From the NCBI RefSeq assembly GCF_018918095.1, contig NZ_JAHLPV010000002.1:82332-146331 (forward strand): DNA of 64,000 nt, in the 5' to 3' direction. The notes beneath the pieces are model-generated. The model did not search any database, was not told the origin of the DNA, and was given only the letters and a program-made list of their open reading frames with translations. Source of the DNA: Acetivibrio sp. MSJd-27. Its GTDB lineage: Bacteria > Bacillota > Clostridia > UMGS1840 > HGM11507. The position numbers and the translations under genes are program-made. Within the stretch, counting starts at the first letter, position 1; every line of letters starts with the position of its first letter. Below are positions 11,348-19,540 of this stretch, one piece after another.

Positions 11348-11378
11348 CCATATTTTAAAAATAAAAAGGTTTGAAAAA

Positions 11379-11747
11379 ATGAAAGTAATTTTACAGATTG
11401 GTATTGTTTTAGGGATCTGTTTTTTGGGGGAAGGGATCGAAAAACTTCTCCCCTTCCCTTTTCCTTCCAGTGTTATCAGCATAATTCTATTGTTTGTTCT
11501 ACTTTGCTCCGGATGCGTGAAGCAGAAGCATGTGAAAGAAAAGAGTGATTTTTTACTACAGAACATGGCTTTTTTCTTTATTCCGGCAGGTGTTGGAATT
11601 CTGTCAAATTATGATGCTCTGAAAGGCAGTATTTTGCCGTTGTTTGCAGTTTGTTTGCTGACAACAGTAATTACATTCACTGTGACTGCTTTTACGGTAA
11701 AAGGCGTTATACAGATTCAGAAAGCGAAGCGGAAAAAGGAGGATTAA
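11379..11747 (+). CDS. lrgA: CidA/LrgA family membrane protein
   Basis: 122 residues with four predicted membrane segments; the motif LLPFPFPSSVISIILLF and the FFFIPAGVGIL helix are characteristic of LrgA/CidA. The family was first described as holin-like regulators of autolysis, and in Bacillus the LrgAB homologue PftAB imports pyruvate. It is followed by lrgB after one base, so the two subunits are made together. The two-part organisation is complete, but the physiological substrate cannot be told from sequence. Confidence 0.85.
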   Translation: MKVILQIGIVLGICFLGEGIEKLLPFPFPSSVISIILLFVLLCSGCVKQKHVKEKSDFLLQNMAFFFIPAGVGILSNYDALKGSILPLFAVCLLTTVITFTVTAFTVKGVIQIQKAKRKKED

Positions 11748-11748
11748 A

Positions 11749-12426
11749 ATGACAGAGTTTACCCAGTCTCCTCTTTTTGGTATTGTACTCTCTATCTTTG
11801 CCTATGAATTTGGGGTACAGTTAAACCGAAAATTGAGAACGCCGGTTGCGAACCCATTGCTTATCGCGATTACGCTGATTATTTTGGTGTTAAATATCTT
11901 CCATATTCCTGTGGAATCCTATCAGCAGGGAGGAAATATCATATCCCTGTTTCTCGGTCCGGCCACCGCGGTATTGGCGGTTTCCGTTTACAGTCAGTTG
12001 GAAACGCTGAAAAAGAATCTTCTCCCAATCATAGCGGGATGCCTTGCTGGGGCAATCGCATCGATGGGAAGTGCATTGCTTTTATGCAAGGCTTTCGGCC
12101 TTGATGATAAACTGGTGGCATCTATGATTCCAAAATCCGTGACGACACCTATTGCAATGGAAGTCAGCAAAAATCTTGGAGGAATTGTACCGATTACGAT
12201 AGCAGCGGTAATTGTGACCGGAATTATGGGCGCGGTATTGGCACCGACCCTGATTCGATTGCTTAAAGTAGACAATTCTGTGGCGGCAGGTGTTGCGATC
12301 GGAGCAAGCTCGCATGCGGTCGGAACTTCAAAAGCGATTGAGATAGGAGAGACAGAAGGGGCAATGAGCGGGATTGCCATTGGGATCTCTGGTATTATCA
12401 CAGTGGTTCTTTCGATGTTTCTTTAG
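11749..12426 (+). CDS. lrgB: LrgB family membrane protein
   Basis: 225 residues with about seven hydrophobic segments and the family signatures KSVTTPIAMEVSKNLGG and GASSHAVGTSKAIEIGE. It is the larger partner of LrgA. ATG at 11749 is one base after the lrgA stop with GGAGG inside the lrgA end. A 12-base gap leads to the next gene, suggesting a four-gene transcript from lrgA to the DUF362 protein. Confidence 0.88.
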   Translation: MTEFTQSPLFGIVLSIFAYEFGVQLNRKLRTPVANPLLIAITLIILVLNIFHIPVESYQQGGNIISLFLGPATAVLAVSVYSQLETLKKNLLPIIAGCLAGAIASMGSALLLCKAFGLDDKLVASMIPKSVTTPIAMEVSKNLGGIVPITIAAVIVTGIMGAVLAPTLIRLLKVDNSVAAGVAIGASSHAVGTSKAIEIGETEGAMSGIAIGISGIITVVLSMFL

Positions 12427-12438
12427 GAGGATAATGCA

Positions 12439-12948
12439 ATGAACGAGATGAGAAGAAAAGACAGGAAGATGGATGAAGATTTTGCGTGGAGTGTGTTTGA
12501 CCGATCGGACTGCCAGGTTCTTGCCACCGTAAATAAAGACGGCACACCCTATGCGGTTCCTCTCTCCTGTGCCAGAATTGGAAAAGATATTTATTTTCAT
12601 TGTGCCAAAGAGGGGCAAAAGATAGAAAATATGATAAACCAAGAGGATGTATGCATCACGGCAGTTGGAGAGATTCATATACCGACCGGGAAATTTACAA
12701 CCGAATTTGAATCCTGCATTCTGTGCGGGAAGGCATCTTTTGTGGAGGGGGCGGAGGAAAAAAAGGAGGCGCTGCGTGCCATCTGCATGAGATACACACC
12801 GGAGAATATGAACCGTTTTGAAGAGGCGATCGAAAAAAGCATGAAGATCACCGCAATTGTGAAAATAGAGATATGCACTGTTTCCGGAAAAAGGAAGAAA
12901 TATGGTAAAGACGGAAAAGAATTAAAATTCAGAGAGGCGGATAAATAG
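12439..12948 (+). CDS. Pyridoxamine 5'-phosphate oxidase-like flavin protein (NimA-like)
   Basis: 169 residues beginning with the FMN-binding split-barrel pattern VLATVNKDGTPYAVPLSCARIGKDIYFHCAKEGQK, as in NimA/YddH-type proteins related to pyridoxamine phosphate oxidase. Some relatives reduce nitroimidazoles, others have unknown redox roles. The conserved His in YFHCAKEG is present. A GGAGG lies in the gap to lrgB and the end is basic (KRKKYGKDGKE). The function is known only at family level. Confidence 0.75.
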   Translation: MNEMRRKDRKMDEDFAWSVFDRSDCQVLATVNKDGTPYAVPLSCARIGKDIYFHCAKEGQKIENMINQEDVCITAVGEIHIPTGKFTTEFESCILCGKASFVEGAEEKKEALRAICMRYTPENMNRFEEAIEKSMKITAIVKIEICTVSGKRKKYGKDGKELKFREADK

Positions 12949-12979
12949 AAAAAATATGTTGTGGAAAGGAAGAAAAGGT

Positions 12980-13846
12980 ATGGAAAAAGCAAAGGTTTAT
13001 TTTACCGATGAAATTGCGCCGGAAGCGGTTATCAAACTTTATCAGGCGCTGGGCGCCCGCCTTCCGGGAAAGGTTGCGGTAAAGGTGCATTCCGGCGAGG
13101 CGGGAAATCAGAATTTTATAAGGCCGCCCTTTTTTGCGCCGATGATAAACCTTGTTGATGGAACGATTGTGGAGTGTAATACAGCGTATGAGGGAAAGCG
13201 GAATACCACAAAAGCGCATTGGGAAACCATGAAAGCGCACGGCTGGACGGATATTTCCTCTGTGGATATAATGGATGAGGAAGGAGAATTCACCCTTCCG
13301 GTGGAAAACGGAAAACAGATCCCAATCAATTATGTTGGAGATCATTTAAAAAATTATGATTCCATGCTGGTGCTGTCCCATTTCAAAGGACATCCAATGG
13401 GGGGATTCGGCGGCGCCATCAAAAATATTTCCATCGGGATCGCTTCCGCCCACGGAAAAGCATATATCCACGGAGCGGGAGATCCCGAAAAACTGTGGAC
13501 GGCGGATCATGATTCCTTTCTGGAATCTATGGCGGACGCCGCAAAGTCAATCGTCTCTTATTTTAATGGTAAAATGGCCTTTATCAATGTCATGTGCAAC
13601 ATGTCTGTAGACTGTGACTGCTGTGCAGTGGCGGAGGATCCAGCCATTGCGGATATCGGCATACTCGCCTCCCTGGATCCGGTAGCGTTGGATCAGGCCT
13701 GTGTGGATCTTGTGTATCAGTCGGAGGATCCGGGGAAGCCGCATCTCATTGAACGAATTGAATCAAGAAACGGAATTCATACGGTTGAGGCGGCGGAAGC
13801 GCTTGGCTTTGGATCGAGAGAATATGAATTGATCCATATATTATAA
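12980..13846 (+). CDS. DUF362 domain protein
   Basis: 288 residues matching the DUF362 pattern: VAVKVHSGEAGNQNFIRP near the start, an FKGHPMGGFGGAIKNISIG core and a C-terminal MSVDCDCC followed by ASLDPVALDQACVDLV. Members are predicted iron-sulfur or metal proteins, but none is well characterised. The chosen ATG at 12980 has AAGGAAG upstream; an ATG at 12956 has no site and adds only basic residues. It is last in the lrgA transcript and is followed by a terminator. Confidence 0.8.
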   Translation: MEKAKVYFTDEIAPEAVIKLYQALGARLPGKVAVKVHSGEAGNQNFIRPPFFAPMINLVDGTIVECNTAYEGKRNTTKAHWETMKAHGWTDISSVDIMDEEGEFTLPVENGKQIPINYVGDHLKNYDSMLVLSHFKGHPMGGFGGAIKNISIGIASAHGKAYIHGAGDPEKLWTADHDSFLESMADAAKSIVSYFNGKMAFINVMCNMSVDCDCCAVAEDPAIADIGILASLDPVALDQACVDLVYQSEDPGKPHLIERIESRNGIHTVEAAEALGFGSREYELIHIL

Positions 13847-13850
13847 AGAA

Positions 13851-13895
13851 AAGAGCCGGAGCAGCGTCAGAAAAGATGCTTCGGCTTTTGCTTTT
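13851..13895. terminator. Bidirectional terminator
   Basis: AAGAGCCGGAGCA pairs with TGCTTCGGCTTTT around GCGTCAGAAAAGA, with T-rich sequence on the plus side and A-rich on the other. It separates the converging DUF362 gene and the 383-residue membrane protein. Confidence 0.8.
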
Positions 13896-13903
13896 TCATA
13901 TCC

Positions 13904-15055
13904 TTAAGTGTCAAACTCGTAAAGATACAATATTTTGTCATCAGGGGAATACTGTACAATGATATAATTGGGGGAATATGTGTTCGGTCCGGGAATTTTA
14001 AAATTCATTGCACGCTCATTATAAAAACAGTAATAGCCGTTTTCCAATGCCGGTATTTCGGAATGAGTATAGCCGTCATCATTATATTCGGAATTTACAT
14101 CACCATACAGATAAGAATAGCTTTCTTCATCGATCCGTTTCCAGTTTCCGTTGTTTTTGATATCCGTCTCTATCTTTTCGATTTCCGATCCGGTCAAATG
14201 ATATTGCATAATACATTCGCCGTCCCCAAGAAAGCCGTCGTGGGTATCCTTTAGCTCATCCGGTTTTCTGTCGGGAATATATATCTGCATTTTGGAGCTG
14301 TATCGGTACTTATCTATGTAACCGGTTTTCAATATATAGGGAATATTGTACTGCACATTGTCAACCGAAAGAGTGTTTTCATCGATCCATACCAGATCAT
14401 ATTCTTCTCCGAAGCGGCCGTAACGCAAGCGTTTTTCTTCAGCCTTAAATGTACCGATGCCTATAAATACGTCTTTTTTGATATTACGTACATATAAACA
14501 AGTGTCACCGCCCAATGCGCCCTGATCGGATGAGACCGCCCATGCACAATAAGCTTCATCCGGTGAAGTTACGGTCTGTAGGATCGTATTTGAACCAAAA
14601 TTACTGAAAAGCAGCATAATATACAGAAAAAACACACAAGGAACTGACAGAACAGCGGTCAAAATGCCTGCCGCGATCCGGATACCTTTTTTCTTTACCG
14701 AACTGAAAAATATAATAAGGGCGCATATCATAAAAACGGAAGATATAACCACATAGCAGAAGTTATGGGGTTCAATGTATTCCGGATTGAAATCAAGCAC
14801 AAAGCCTGATGATATGACAAAAACAAGGGCAAACAGTGGCATAAGAGCCCCGAAAACAGCTGACAGCTTGCTGTTTCCCGCTCTGTTTCTGAGTGAAAAA
14901 ACAGTCGCCGTGACGGCGCCGGCAATACAAAAAAGAAGGAATAATCCATAATTGACAGGCTGAAAAAGATAGTCTATGGCGTACAGAAAAATATTGATTG
15001 CCGAGAAAACAAGCAGGATCATTGCCAAAATGACATTGGTATTTTCTTTTTTCAT
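13904..15055 (-). CDS. Membrane protein with DUF5412-like C-terminal region
   Basis: 383 residues. The first half has about five hydrophobic segments and the rest is extracytoplasmic by prediction. The motif SPDEAYCAWAVSSDQGALGGDTCLYV resembles the SPDGKY...GGA...V pattern of DUF5412 proteins, and a similar pattern occurs in the 116-residue protein two genes upstream. The C-terminal part is Tyr and Asp rich. No enzymatic motif is seen. It is the last of three minus-strand genes of unknown function; the assignment to DUF5412 is tentative. Confidence 0.55.
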   Translation of the reverse strand: MKKENTNVILAMILLVFSAINIFLYAIDYLFQPVNYGLFLLFCIAGAVTATVFSLRNRAGNSKLSAVFGALMPLFALVFVISSGFVLDFNPEYIEPHNFCYVVISSVFMICALIIFFSSVKKKGIRIAAGILTAVLSVPCVFFLYIMLLFSNFGSNTILQTVTSPDEAYCAWAVSSDQGALGGDTCLYVRNIKKDVFIGIGTFKAEEKRLRYGRFGEEYDLVWIDENTLSVDNVQYNIPYILKTGYIDKYRYSSKMQIYIPDRKPDELKDTHDGFLGDGECIMQYHLTGSEIEKIETDIKNNGNWKRIDEESYSYLYGDVNSEYNDDGYTHSEIPALENGYYCFYNERAMNFKIPGPNTYSPNYIIVQYSPDDKILYLYEFDT

Positions 15056-15082
15056 GATCTTTTTTCTCTCTTCCTCTTGCTT

Positions 15083-15631
15083 TTAATGCGAAACCTTTTC
15101 GGTATGAACTGCAATTCCGTTTTCAAACATAATATCATACGTGATAGGATCAATAAACCCAGAGCCGATATAATATTCAAAGGTTCTGCCTTTGTATTCA
15201 GAGATGCTGGCAGGCTCTCCAAGCAGTGCGAGGATCTCCTGCTCGGTTTTTCCTGTTACATGATAATTGTTTTCCAAATCATCTGTCATATAAATGCGAA
15301 GTTCGTGATTAGTGTCCCATAATTTTTTGCGAAAGACGGATACATAAGAGACCGCGGCATTGAAAATGCCGTAGCTTGCAAGAAGAGCAAAGCCGGTCAG
15401 AATCAGCATGGCAGCCGGTTTCATCCAGTCGGAAGAAAGCTTTTTCCGAAAGATCACCGGCAGAATAAAAGCCAATATTCCCAAAAACCCGAACAGCAGG
15501 ATCAAACCGCCGTTCCAAAAATGCAGTAAAAGAGGGCTGAAGCAAAATGCAAACAGAGAAAATCTCAAGATGATGAACCAGACAAAAGCGAGAAGGACAT
15601 ATAAAAGAACTGTTATGAGTTTATTGCGCAT
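15083..15631 (-). CDS. Small membrane protein with BamE-like tail
   Basis: 182 residues with three hydrophobic segments followed by an exposed domain where TGKTEQEILALLGEPASI and EYYIGSG resemble the short beta-alpha repeat of SmpA/BamE-type modules. The start is ATG at 15631, eight bases after AAGGAG; it overlaps the previous gene by 11 bases. The protein is not recognised at family level. Tight spacing argues for one transcript with its two neighbours. Confidence 0.55.
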   Translation of the reverse strand: MRNKLITVLLYVLLAFVWFIILRFSLFAFCFSPLLLHFWNGGLILLFGFLGILAFILPVIFRKKLSSDWMKPAAMLILTGFALLASYGIFNAAVSYVSVFRKKLWDTNHELRIYMTDDLENNYHVTGKTEQEILALLGEPASISEYKGRTFEYYIGSGFIDPITYDIMFENGIAVHTEKVSH

Positions 15632-15971
15632 TATGACCACTCCTTTTAAAATCTTTCACATTATATTTCTTTATTTTTCCCTCACCTTTGTCAATATAGA
15701 ATTCTGTATCGGAGATCGATCCATAGCCTGCTGGAACAGTTTCTCCCGTGAAATATTTTTTCGTAAAAAAGAGTTTCTTTTCCGTAAAATATATTTTTCC
15801 TCTGTACCCCCAAGCACCGATATCGATCCAGTTTGCTTCCACGGTATATTTTCCGTCCGGAGAGGGGTGAGATATTTTTTCTGTACCAAAAAGATAGAAA
15901 ACAGAAACAGCGACAGAGTACATTAAAATGACTGTGATCAGAATGATACTTATTTTCAGCAATTTTTTCAT
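15621..15971 (-). CDS. Short membrane-anchored protein, DUF5412-like
   Basis: 116 residues with one N-terminal hydrophobic anchor (residues 2-25) and an exposed part beginning SPDGKYTVEANWIDIGAWGY. The SPD-Y-GA pattern recurs in the 383-residue protein of the same cluster, suggesting related domains. GGTGATG precedes ATG at 15971; the longer in-frame start at 16016 has no good site. Role unknown. It is first in a three-gene minus-strand group. Confidence 0.55.
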   Translation of the reverse strand: MKKLLKISIILITVILMYSVAVSVFYLFGTEKISHPSPDGKYTVEANWIDIGAWGYRGKIYFTEKKLFFTKKYFTGETVPAGYGSISDTEFYIDKGEGKIKKYNVKDFKRSGHNAQ

Positions 15972-16088
15972 TTCATCACCCGCTTTTAATATATCACGGA
16001 AAAGAAAATGCGTCAATCATTGATTTATTACAGCGGTTTATGCGGTGCAGTAGAGAGCATGGAAACAATGCTATTGAATGATAATGGT

Positions 16089-16844
16089 TTACGTGAGGAT
16101 CCATTTTTTCAGCGCTTCTGCAACGCCGTGTTCCTCCGCTGTTCCAGTGATTTTATCGGCTGTCTTTTTGACTTCTTCGGGTGCATTGCCCATCACAATA
16201 CTCAGTGCAGTGTACCGGAGCATATCCAAGTCATTGGGGCTGTCTCCAAAGCTTACGCTGTCTCTTTGAGTTAGATGGCAGTCATTCAGGACTTTTTCGA
16301 TTCCCGTGGCCTTATTACATCCCTTTATGACAGCCTCCTGATAATAGGGATGCACAATTAAGGAGAAATAGTTATCCAAGAGAATTTTGGAGGCCTCGCC
16401 CGGCGTTCCGTAAAGAGTTAACTTTGTAATAGGATGGCCGGCCGCGAAACGGTCGAAATCCTCAGGATCTTTAAGAACCGGCCATTGTGTGTGTGAGGAT
16501 TTCCCTTCGTTTATGACAAACATGGCGTCCTCCCCCTCCAGCACACAGGTCTGACCGTCGCTCCGGAAATGATGAAAAATTTCTCTTACCATATCTTCCG
16601 GCACCGATACGCGAAAAATTGTTTTATCACCGATTATAACATGGGAGCCAGCACCGCAGACAATGCCGTCAAAGCCAAATTCCAGTGCTTCTTCCGGGAT
16701 AAAAGCATAGGAACGCCCGGTGCATAAAAAAGCCAGATGGCCTTTTTTTTGAAGCTTGCGGATTGCTTTCCTGTTTTCCGGAGACATATGATTTCCGTCA
16801 AAGGACAGTGTTCCGTCCCAGTCAAAGAATACTGCTTTTTTCAT
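16089..16844 (-). CDS. Cof-type HAD hydrolase
   Basis: 251 residues of the Cof/YidA branch of HAD phosphatases. Motif I is FFDWDGTL with the catalytic Asp pair, motif II is LCTGRS, and motif III/IV is SVSFGDSPNDLDML. Members dephosphorylate sugar phosphates, FMN or other small phosphoesters; the substrate is not predictable. It lies 40 bases downstream of the aroE-aroK fusion on the same strand, so it may be carried on the aro transcript, although TATAAT-like sequence in that gap could give it its own promoter. Confidence 0.88.
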   Translation of the reverse strand: MKKAVFFDWDGTLSFDGNHMSPENRKAIRKLQKKGHLAFLCTGRSYAFIPEEALEFGFDGIVCGAGSHVIIGDKTIFRVSVPEDMVREIFHHFRSDGQTCVLEGEDAMFVINEGKSSHTQWPVLKDPEDFDRFAAGHPITKLTLYGTPGEASKILLDNYFSLIVHPYYQEAVIKGCNKATGIEKVLNDCHLTQRDSVSFGDSPNDLDMLRYTALSIVMGNAPEEVKKTADKITGTAEEHGVAEALKKWILT

Positions 16845-16884
16845 TTCCTTCCCCTTTCGTTTGCAATACTCCTTTTATTATACT

Positions 16885-18225
16885 TTATTTTTTTGTATAT
16901 GCAATGATTCTGTCACAAATTTTTAAAACAGTATCCTTGACAGGCATCTCTTTTGAAATACATACAGGAATATGTGCATACTTCTGATAAAGGGGCATCC
17001 GCCTTTGAAGAAGTTCCGCCAGTTTTACTTCCATATTTCCTGCAAGCAAGGGGCGTTTGGTATCGCCGGAAAGCCGGGACAGCAGAATCTCCTTGGAGGG
17101 CATAAGGGAGACAACAATGTTATCCGGATTTTCAAAAAGCCGCTGCATACAGGAAGCAGTTTCCACGATACCTCCGCCTGTACTGATGACTTTGCCGGTT
17201 TCCGCACACAAATCCAAGGCGGTTTCCTCCTCAAGCTGCCGGAAATATCTCTCTCCTTTGAGAGAAAAAATTTGTTTGATTTCCATTCCGGTTTTCCGCT
17301 CGATCTCTGCGTCCAAATCCACCGCGGAGCTTTGGAATATCCTTCCGATTCCCTTCATCAGGGACGATTTTCCGGAACCGGGAGGACCGATCAAAATGAT
17401 ATTTTTCGGAAAAGAAAATCGTTCTAACTGTTTTTTTACCGTGTTTTCCACCGCTCGAAACTGTTCTGTGGAAAAGACGGCGTCATAAAAATATTTTTGT
17501 GCATAACCCGCCTGACAGACCAGCATTTGAAGCCCATTCACACCGGTTCCGCCGGAGAAGTTTACCGCATTGGTCAGCAGAGTGGAAATCGGATTGTAAA
17601 TGGTGTCAAAGGCAAAGCTTATATGCCTCAGGGAGAACAGAGGAACGGGAGAAGCTGCGATGTTGGGATACATTCCGGCAGGGGTTCCCTGCAGCACAAT
17701 CTCATAGTCTTCCTCTGGCTCTGTGATGACCGAAACCACTTTTCCGGTTTTCTCTTTGATTTCCCGCTGTGTATCCCCTGCCTTTGACTCGTCGCGCAGG
17801 CAGATGGTGACATCTGCTCCTGCGAGAACGCTCTCGGTAACCATCATCTTGGAAACACCGCCAAATCCTGTCACCAAGACCTTTTTATTCGCAAGATTTA
17901 TGTTGTGGGAGCGAAGGCTCTCCAAAAAACCGTCCACATCAGTATTGTATCCACACAGGGAATTTCCATGCCGCACTACGGTATTGCAGGCATGATAAAG
18001 GCGCACCTTCTCATCCATTTGAGAGAGGTACGCAATGATATTTGTCTTATGTGGAATGGTCACATTAAAGCCGTCCAGCATAAGGATATTAGAAAAATCT
18101 TCTAGTGTCTTTCTGGCGTACAGATCGTATTGATATTCCGGTTTCCCGGCAAGAGAAAACAGCATCCGGTGAATTTCCGGAGAAAGACTATGTCCCAGCG
18201 GGTAGCCCAATAATCCGTATTTCAT
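16885..18225 (-). CDS. aroE/aroK: Bifunctional shikimate dehydrogenase / shikimate kinase
   Basis: A 446-residue fusion that would carry out two consecutive shikimate steps. Residues 1 to about 265 are AroE: GHSLSP substrate serines (11-16), FNVTIPHK with catalytic Lys60, YNTD with Asp96 and the NADP loop GFGGVSK (120-126). Residues 275-446 are AroK: Walker A GPPGSGKSS (280-288), DLD at 303-305, STGGG at 348-352 and lid Arg391 in KRPLL. All key residues of both halves are present. ATG at 18225 follows AAGGGCAGG; it is last of the aro enzyme genes, 19 bases after pheA. Confidence 0.95.
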   Translation of the reverse strand: MKYGLLGYPLGHSLSPEIHRMLFSLAGKPEYQYDLYARKTLEDFSNILMLDGFNVTIPHKTNIIAYLSQMDEKVRLYHACNTVVRHGNSLCGYNTDVDGFLESLRSHNINLANKKVLVTGFGGVSKMMVTESVLAGADVTICLRDESKAGDTQREIKEKTGKVVSVITEPEEDYEIVLQGTPAGMYPNIAASPVPLFSLRHISFAFDTIYNPISTLLTNAVNFSGGTGVNGLQMLVCQAGYAQKYFYDAVFSTEQFRAVENTVKKQLERFSFPKNIILIGPPGSGKSSLMKGIGRIFQSSAVDLDAEIERKTGMEIKQIFSLKGERYFRQLEEETALDLCAETGKVISTGGGIVETASCMQRLFENPDNIVVSLMPSKEILLSRLSGDTKRPLLAGNMEVKLAELLQRRMPLYQKYAHIPVCISKEMPVKDTVLKICDRIIAYTKK

Positions 18226-18244
18226 ACCTGCCCTTCTTTCCGAT

Positions 18245-19369
18245 TCAAAGTTCAATGGTTTGATAATTTCCCGTGATTTTAAAATAGTCAAAGAGATATC
18301 CCATGGATTCCAACTGGCTCTTCAAATTCTCCGCGTTTCCTTTCACGTCAACGTAAAAAAGATATTCCCATTTTCCTCCTTTCAGGGGCATGGATTCAAT
18401 CATTGTCATGTTGAGTCCGCGCTGGGCAAAGTGCTGTAAAACGCGGGAGAGGGAACCCACATGATGCGGGATGGAAAAGATCATGGATATGGTGTCTGCA
18501 CCGGTGAGCAGAAGCGGCTTTTTTGTGATGACAATAAAGCGGGTTTTGTTGTCGTCGGTATCCGCGATATTTTCCTCCAAAACCTTTAGACCATATAGAT
18601 CTGCCGCCGCTTTGGATCCGATTGCTGCTGTATCAGGACATGCCGCGTCTCTGACCAGCTTGGCGGCGACAGCCGTGTTGGGGGCGGGGATTCTCTCAAA
18701 ACCGTTTGAACGGATAAAACAGCCGCATTGGCTCAGTGCCTGCGGATGGGAGGTGACGGTTTGGACTTCCTCACGTGTGCCCATTCCCATCAGCACGTGC
18801 CGGATGGGAAGAATTGGACTGGCTGCAATATAGAGATCCATCTCGTTGAGTGCTTCGTAGACCTCCGTGACTGCACCGGCCGTAATGTTTTCAATCGGAA
18901 CCACACCTGCCGTACAGGCTCCCTGTGAGACCTTCTCAAAAACTTCACGGAAGGAATCCGTGCGGGTGAACGCGGCATTGTGAAACAAGCGCGAGCACAC
19001 TTCATGGGAATAACTTCCCGGAATGCCCTGATAGCAGACGGTCTTTGTATCACGAAAAAAAGTTTCACGGGAAACATGAGAAAAGGAAGGAACTGGGTTT
19101 CTCTTTTTTGACATCAATCTTTCCTGGTAATCACAGCTTATATCGATCATATTCCGGAAGAAAGACTCTGTCTCTTCGGTGAAACAGCTGAGATTCTGCA
19201 GTTTTTCCGCAATCAGATTATCTTCTCTGTCCTGATTTTTGACCGGAAGACCATGTTCTTTTTTATAGATACCGACCTCGTCAACCAAATGCATCCGTTC
19301 TAAAAAAAGTTCTTTGAGCTGACGATCCACCCGGTCGATATCCGGGCGGATTTCCTCTAAATTTCGCAT
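18245..19369 (-). CDS. pheA: Chorismate mutase / prephenate dehydratase
   Basis: A 374-residue bifunctional P-protein giving phenylpyruvate from chorismate. An AroQ-type mutase fills residues 1-85 (RPDIDRVDRQLKELFLERM), a dehydratase about 108-285 with the catalytic TRF in NKTRF, and a C-terminal ACT domain about 293-372. In the ACT domain the usual Phe-contact motif ESRP reads ESMP at 325-328, and GALV reads GSLS. A parS-like site lies within the gene at 19061-19076. It is separated from aroC by repeat copy A3. Confidence 0.95.
   Translation of the reverse strand: MRNLEEIRPDIDRVDRQLKELFLERMHLVDEVGIYKKEHGLPVKNQDREDNLIAEKLQNLSCFTEETESFFRNMIDISCDYQERLMSKKRNPVPSFSHVSRETFFRDTKTVCYQGIPGSYSHEVCSRLFHNAAFTRTDSFREVFEKVSQGACTAGVVPIENITAGAVTEVYEALNEMDLYIAASPILPIRHVLMGMGTREEVQTVTSHPQALSQCGCFIRSNGFERIPAPNTAVAAKLVRDAACPDTAAIGSKAAADLYGLKVLEENIADTDDNKTRFIVITKKPLLLTGADTISMIFSIPHHVGSLSRVLQHFAQRGLNMTMIESMPLKGGKWEYLFYVDVKGNAENLKSQLESMGYLFDYFKITGNYQTIEL
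19061..19076. promoter_or_regulatory. parS-like site within pheA
   Basis: AGTTTCACGGGAAACA matches 14 of 16 bases of the Bacillus parS consensus TGTTTCACGTGAAACA, keeping the central CG. Chromosomal parS sites often sit inside genes near oriC. Together with the gyrB-gyrA palindrome it suggests a ParB loading region; binding is not shown. Confidence 0.4.
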
Positions 19370-19397
19370 ACAGTTATTCTCCTACTCATGTGTGGTA

Positions 19398-19540
19398 TTC
19401 AATAAGGGCTTGTCCCGTTATTCAACAAGGACAAGGGTACTGCATGGCAATGCCGCAATCAGCGAGAGATTGAACTCCCGCTGATTGCGGATATGTCCCC
19501 CGCCGCCTAAGCGGGGGCGGACATCTTGCCCGCAGTTATA
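19398..19540 (+). repeat. Repeat module A, copy 3, inside the aro operon
   Basis: Plus-oriented A module from TTCAATAAGGGCTTGTCCC to GCCCGCAGTTATA. Central hairpin CCGCAATCAGCGAGAG (19453-19468) with CTCCCGCTGATTGCGG (19475-19490), one mismatch, loop ATTGAA. It occupies almost the whole gap between aroC and pheA, and the aroC stop codon (19536-19538) lies in its terminal GTTATAAC, so the element abuts the coding region exactly. Confidence 0.85.

Noticed and set aside
15408..15926. 172-codon plus-strand frame opposite the small membrane protein genes
   Set aside because: Overlaps two genes with good starts on the minus strand and has no ribosome site.
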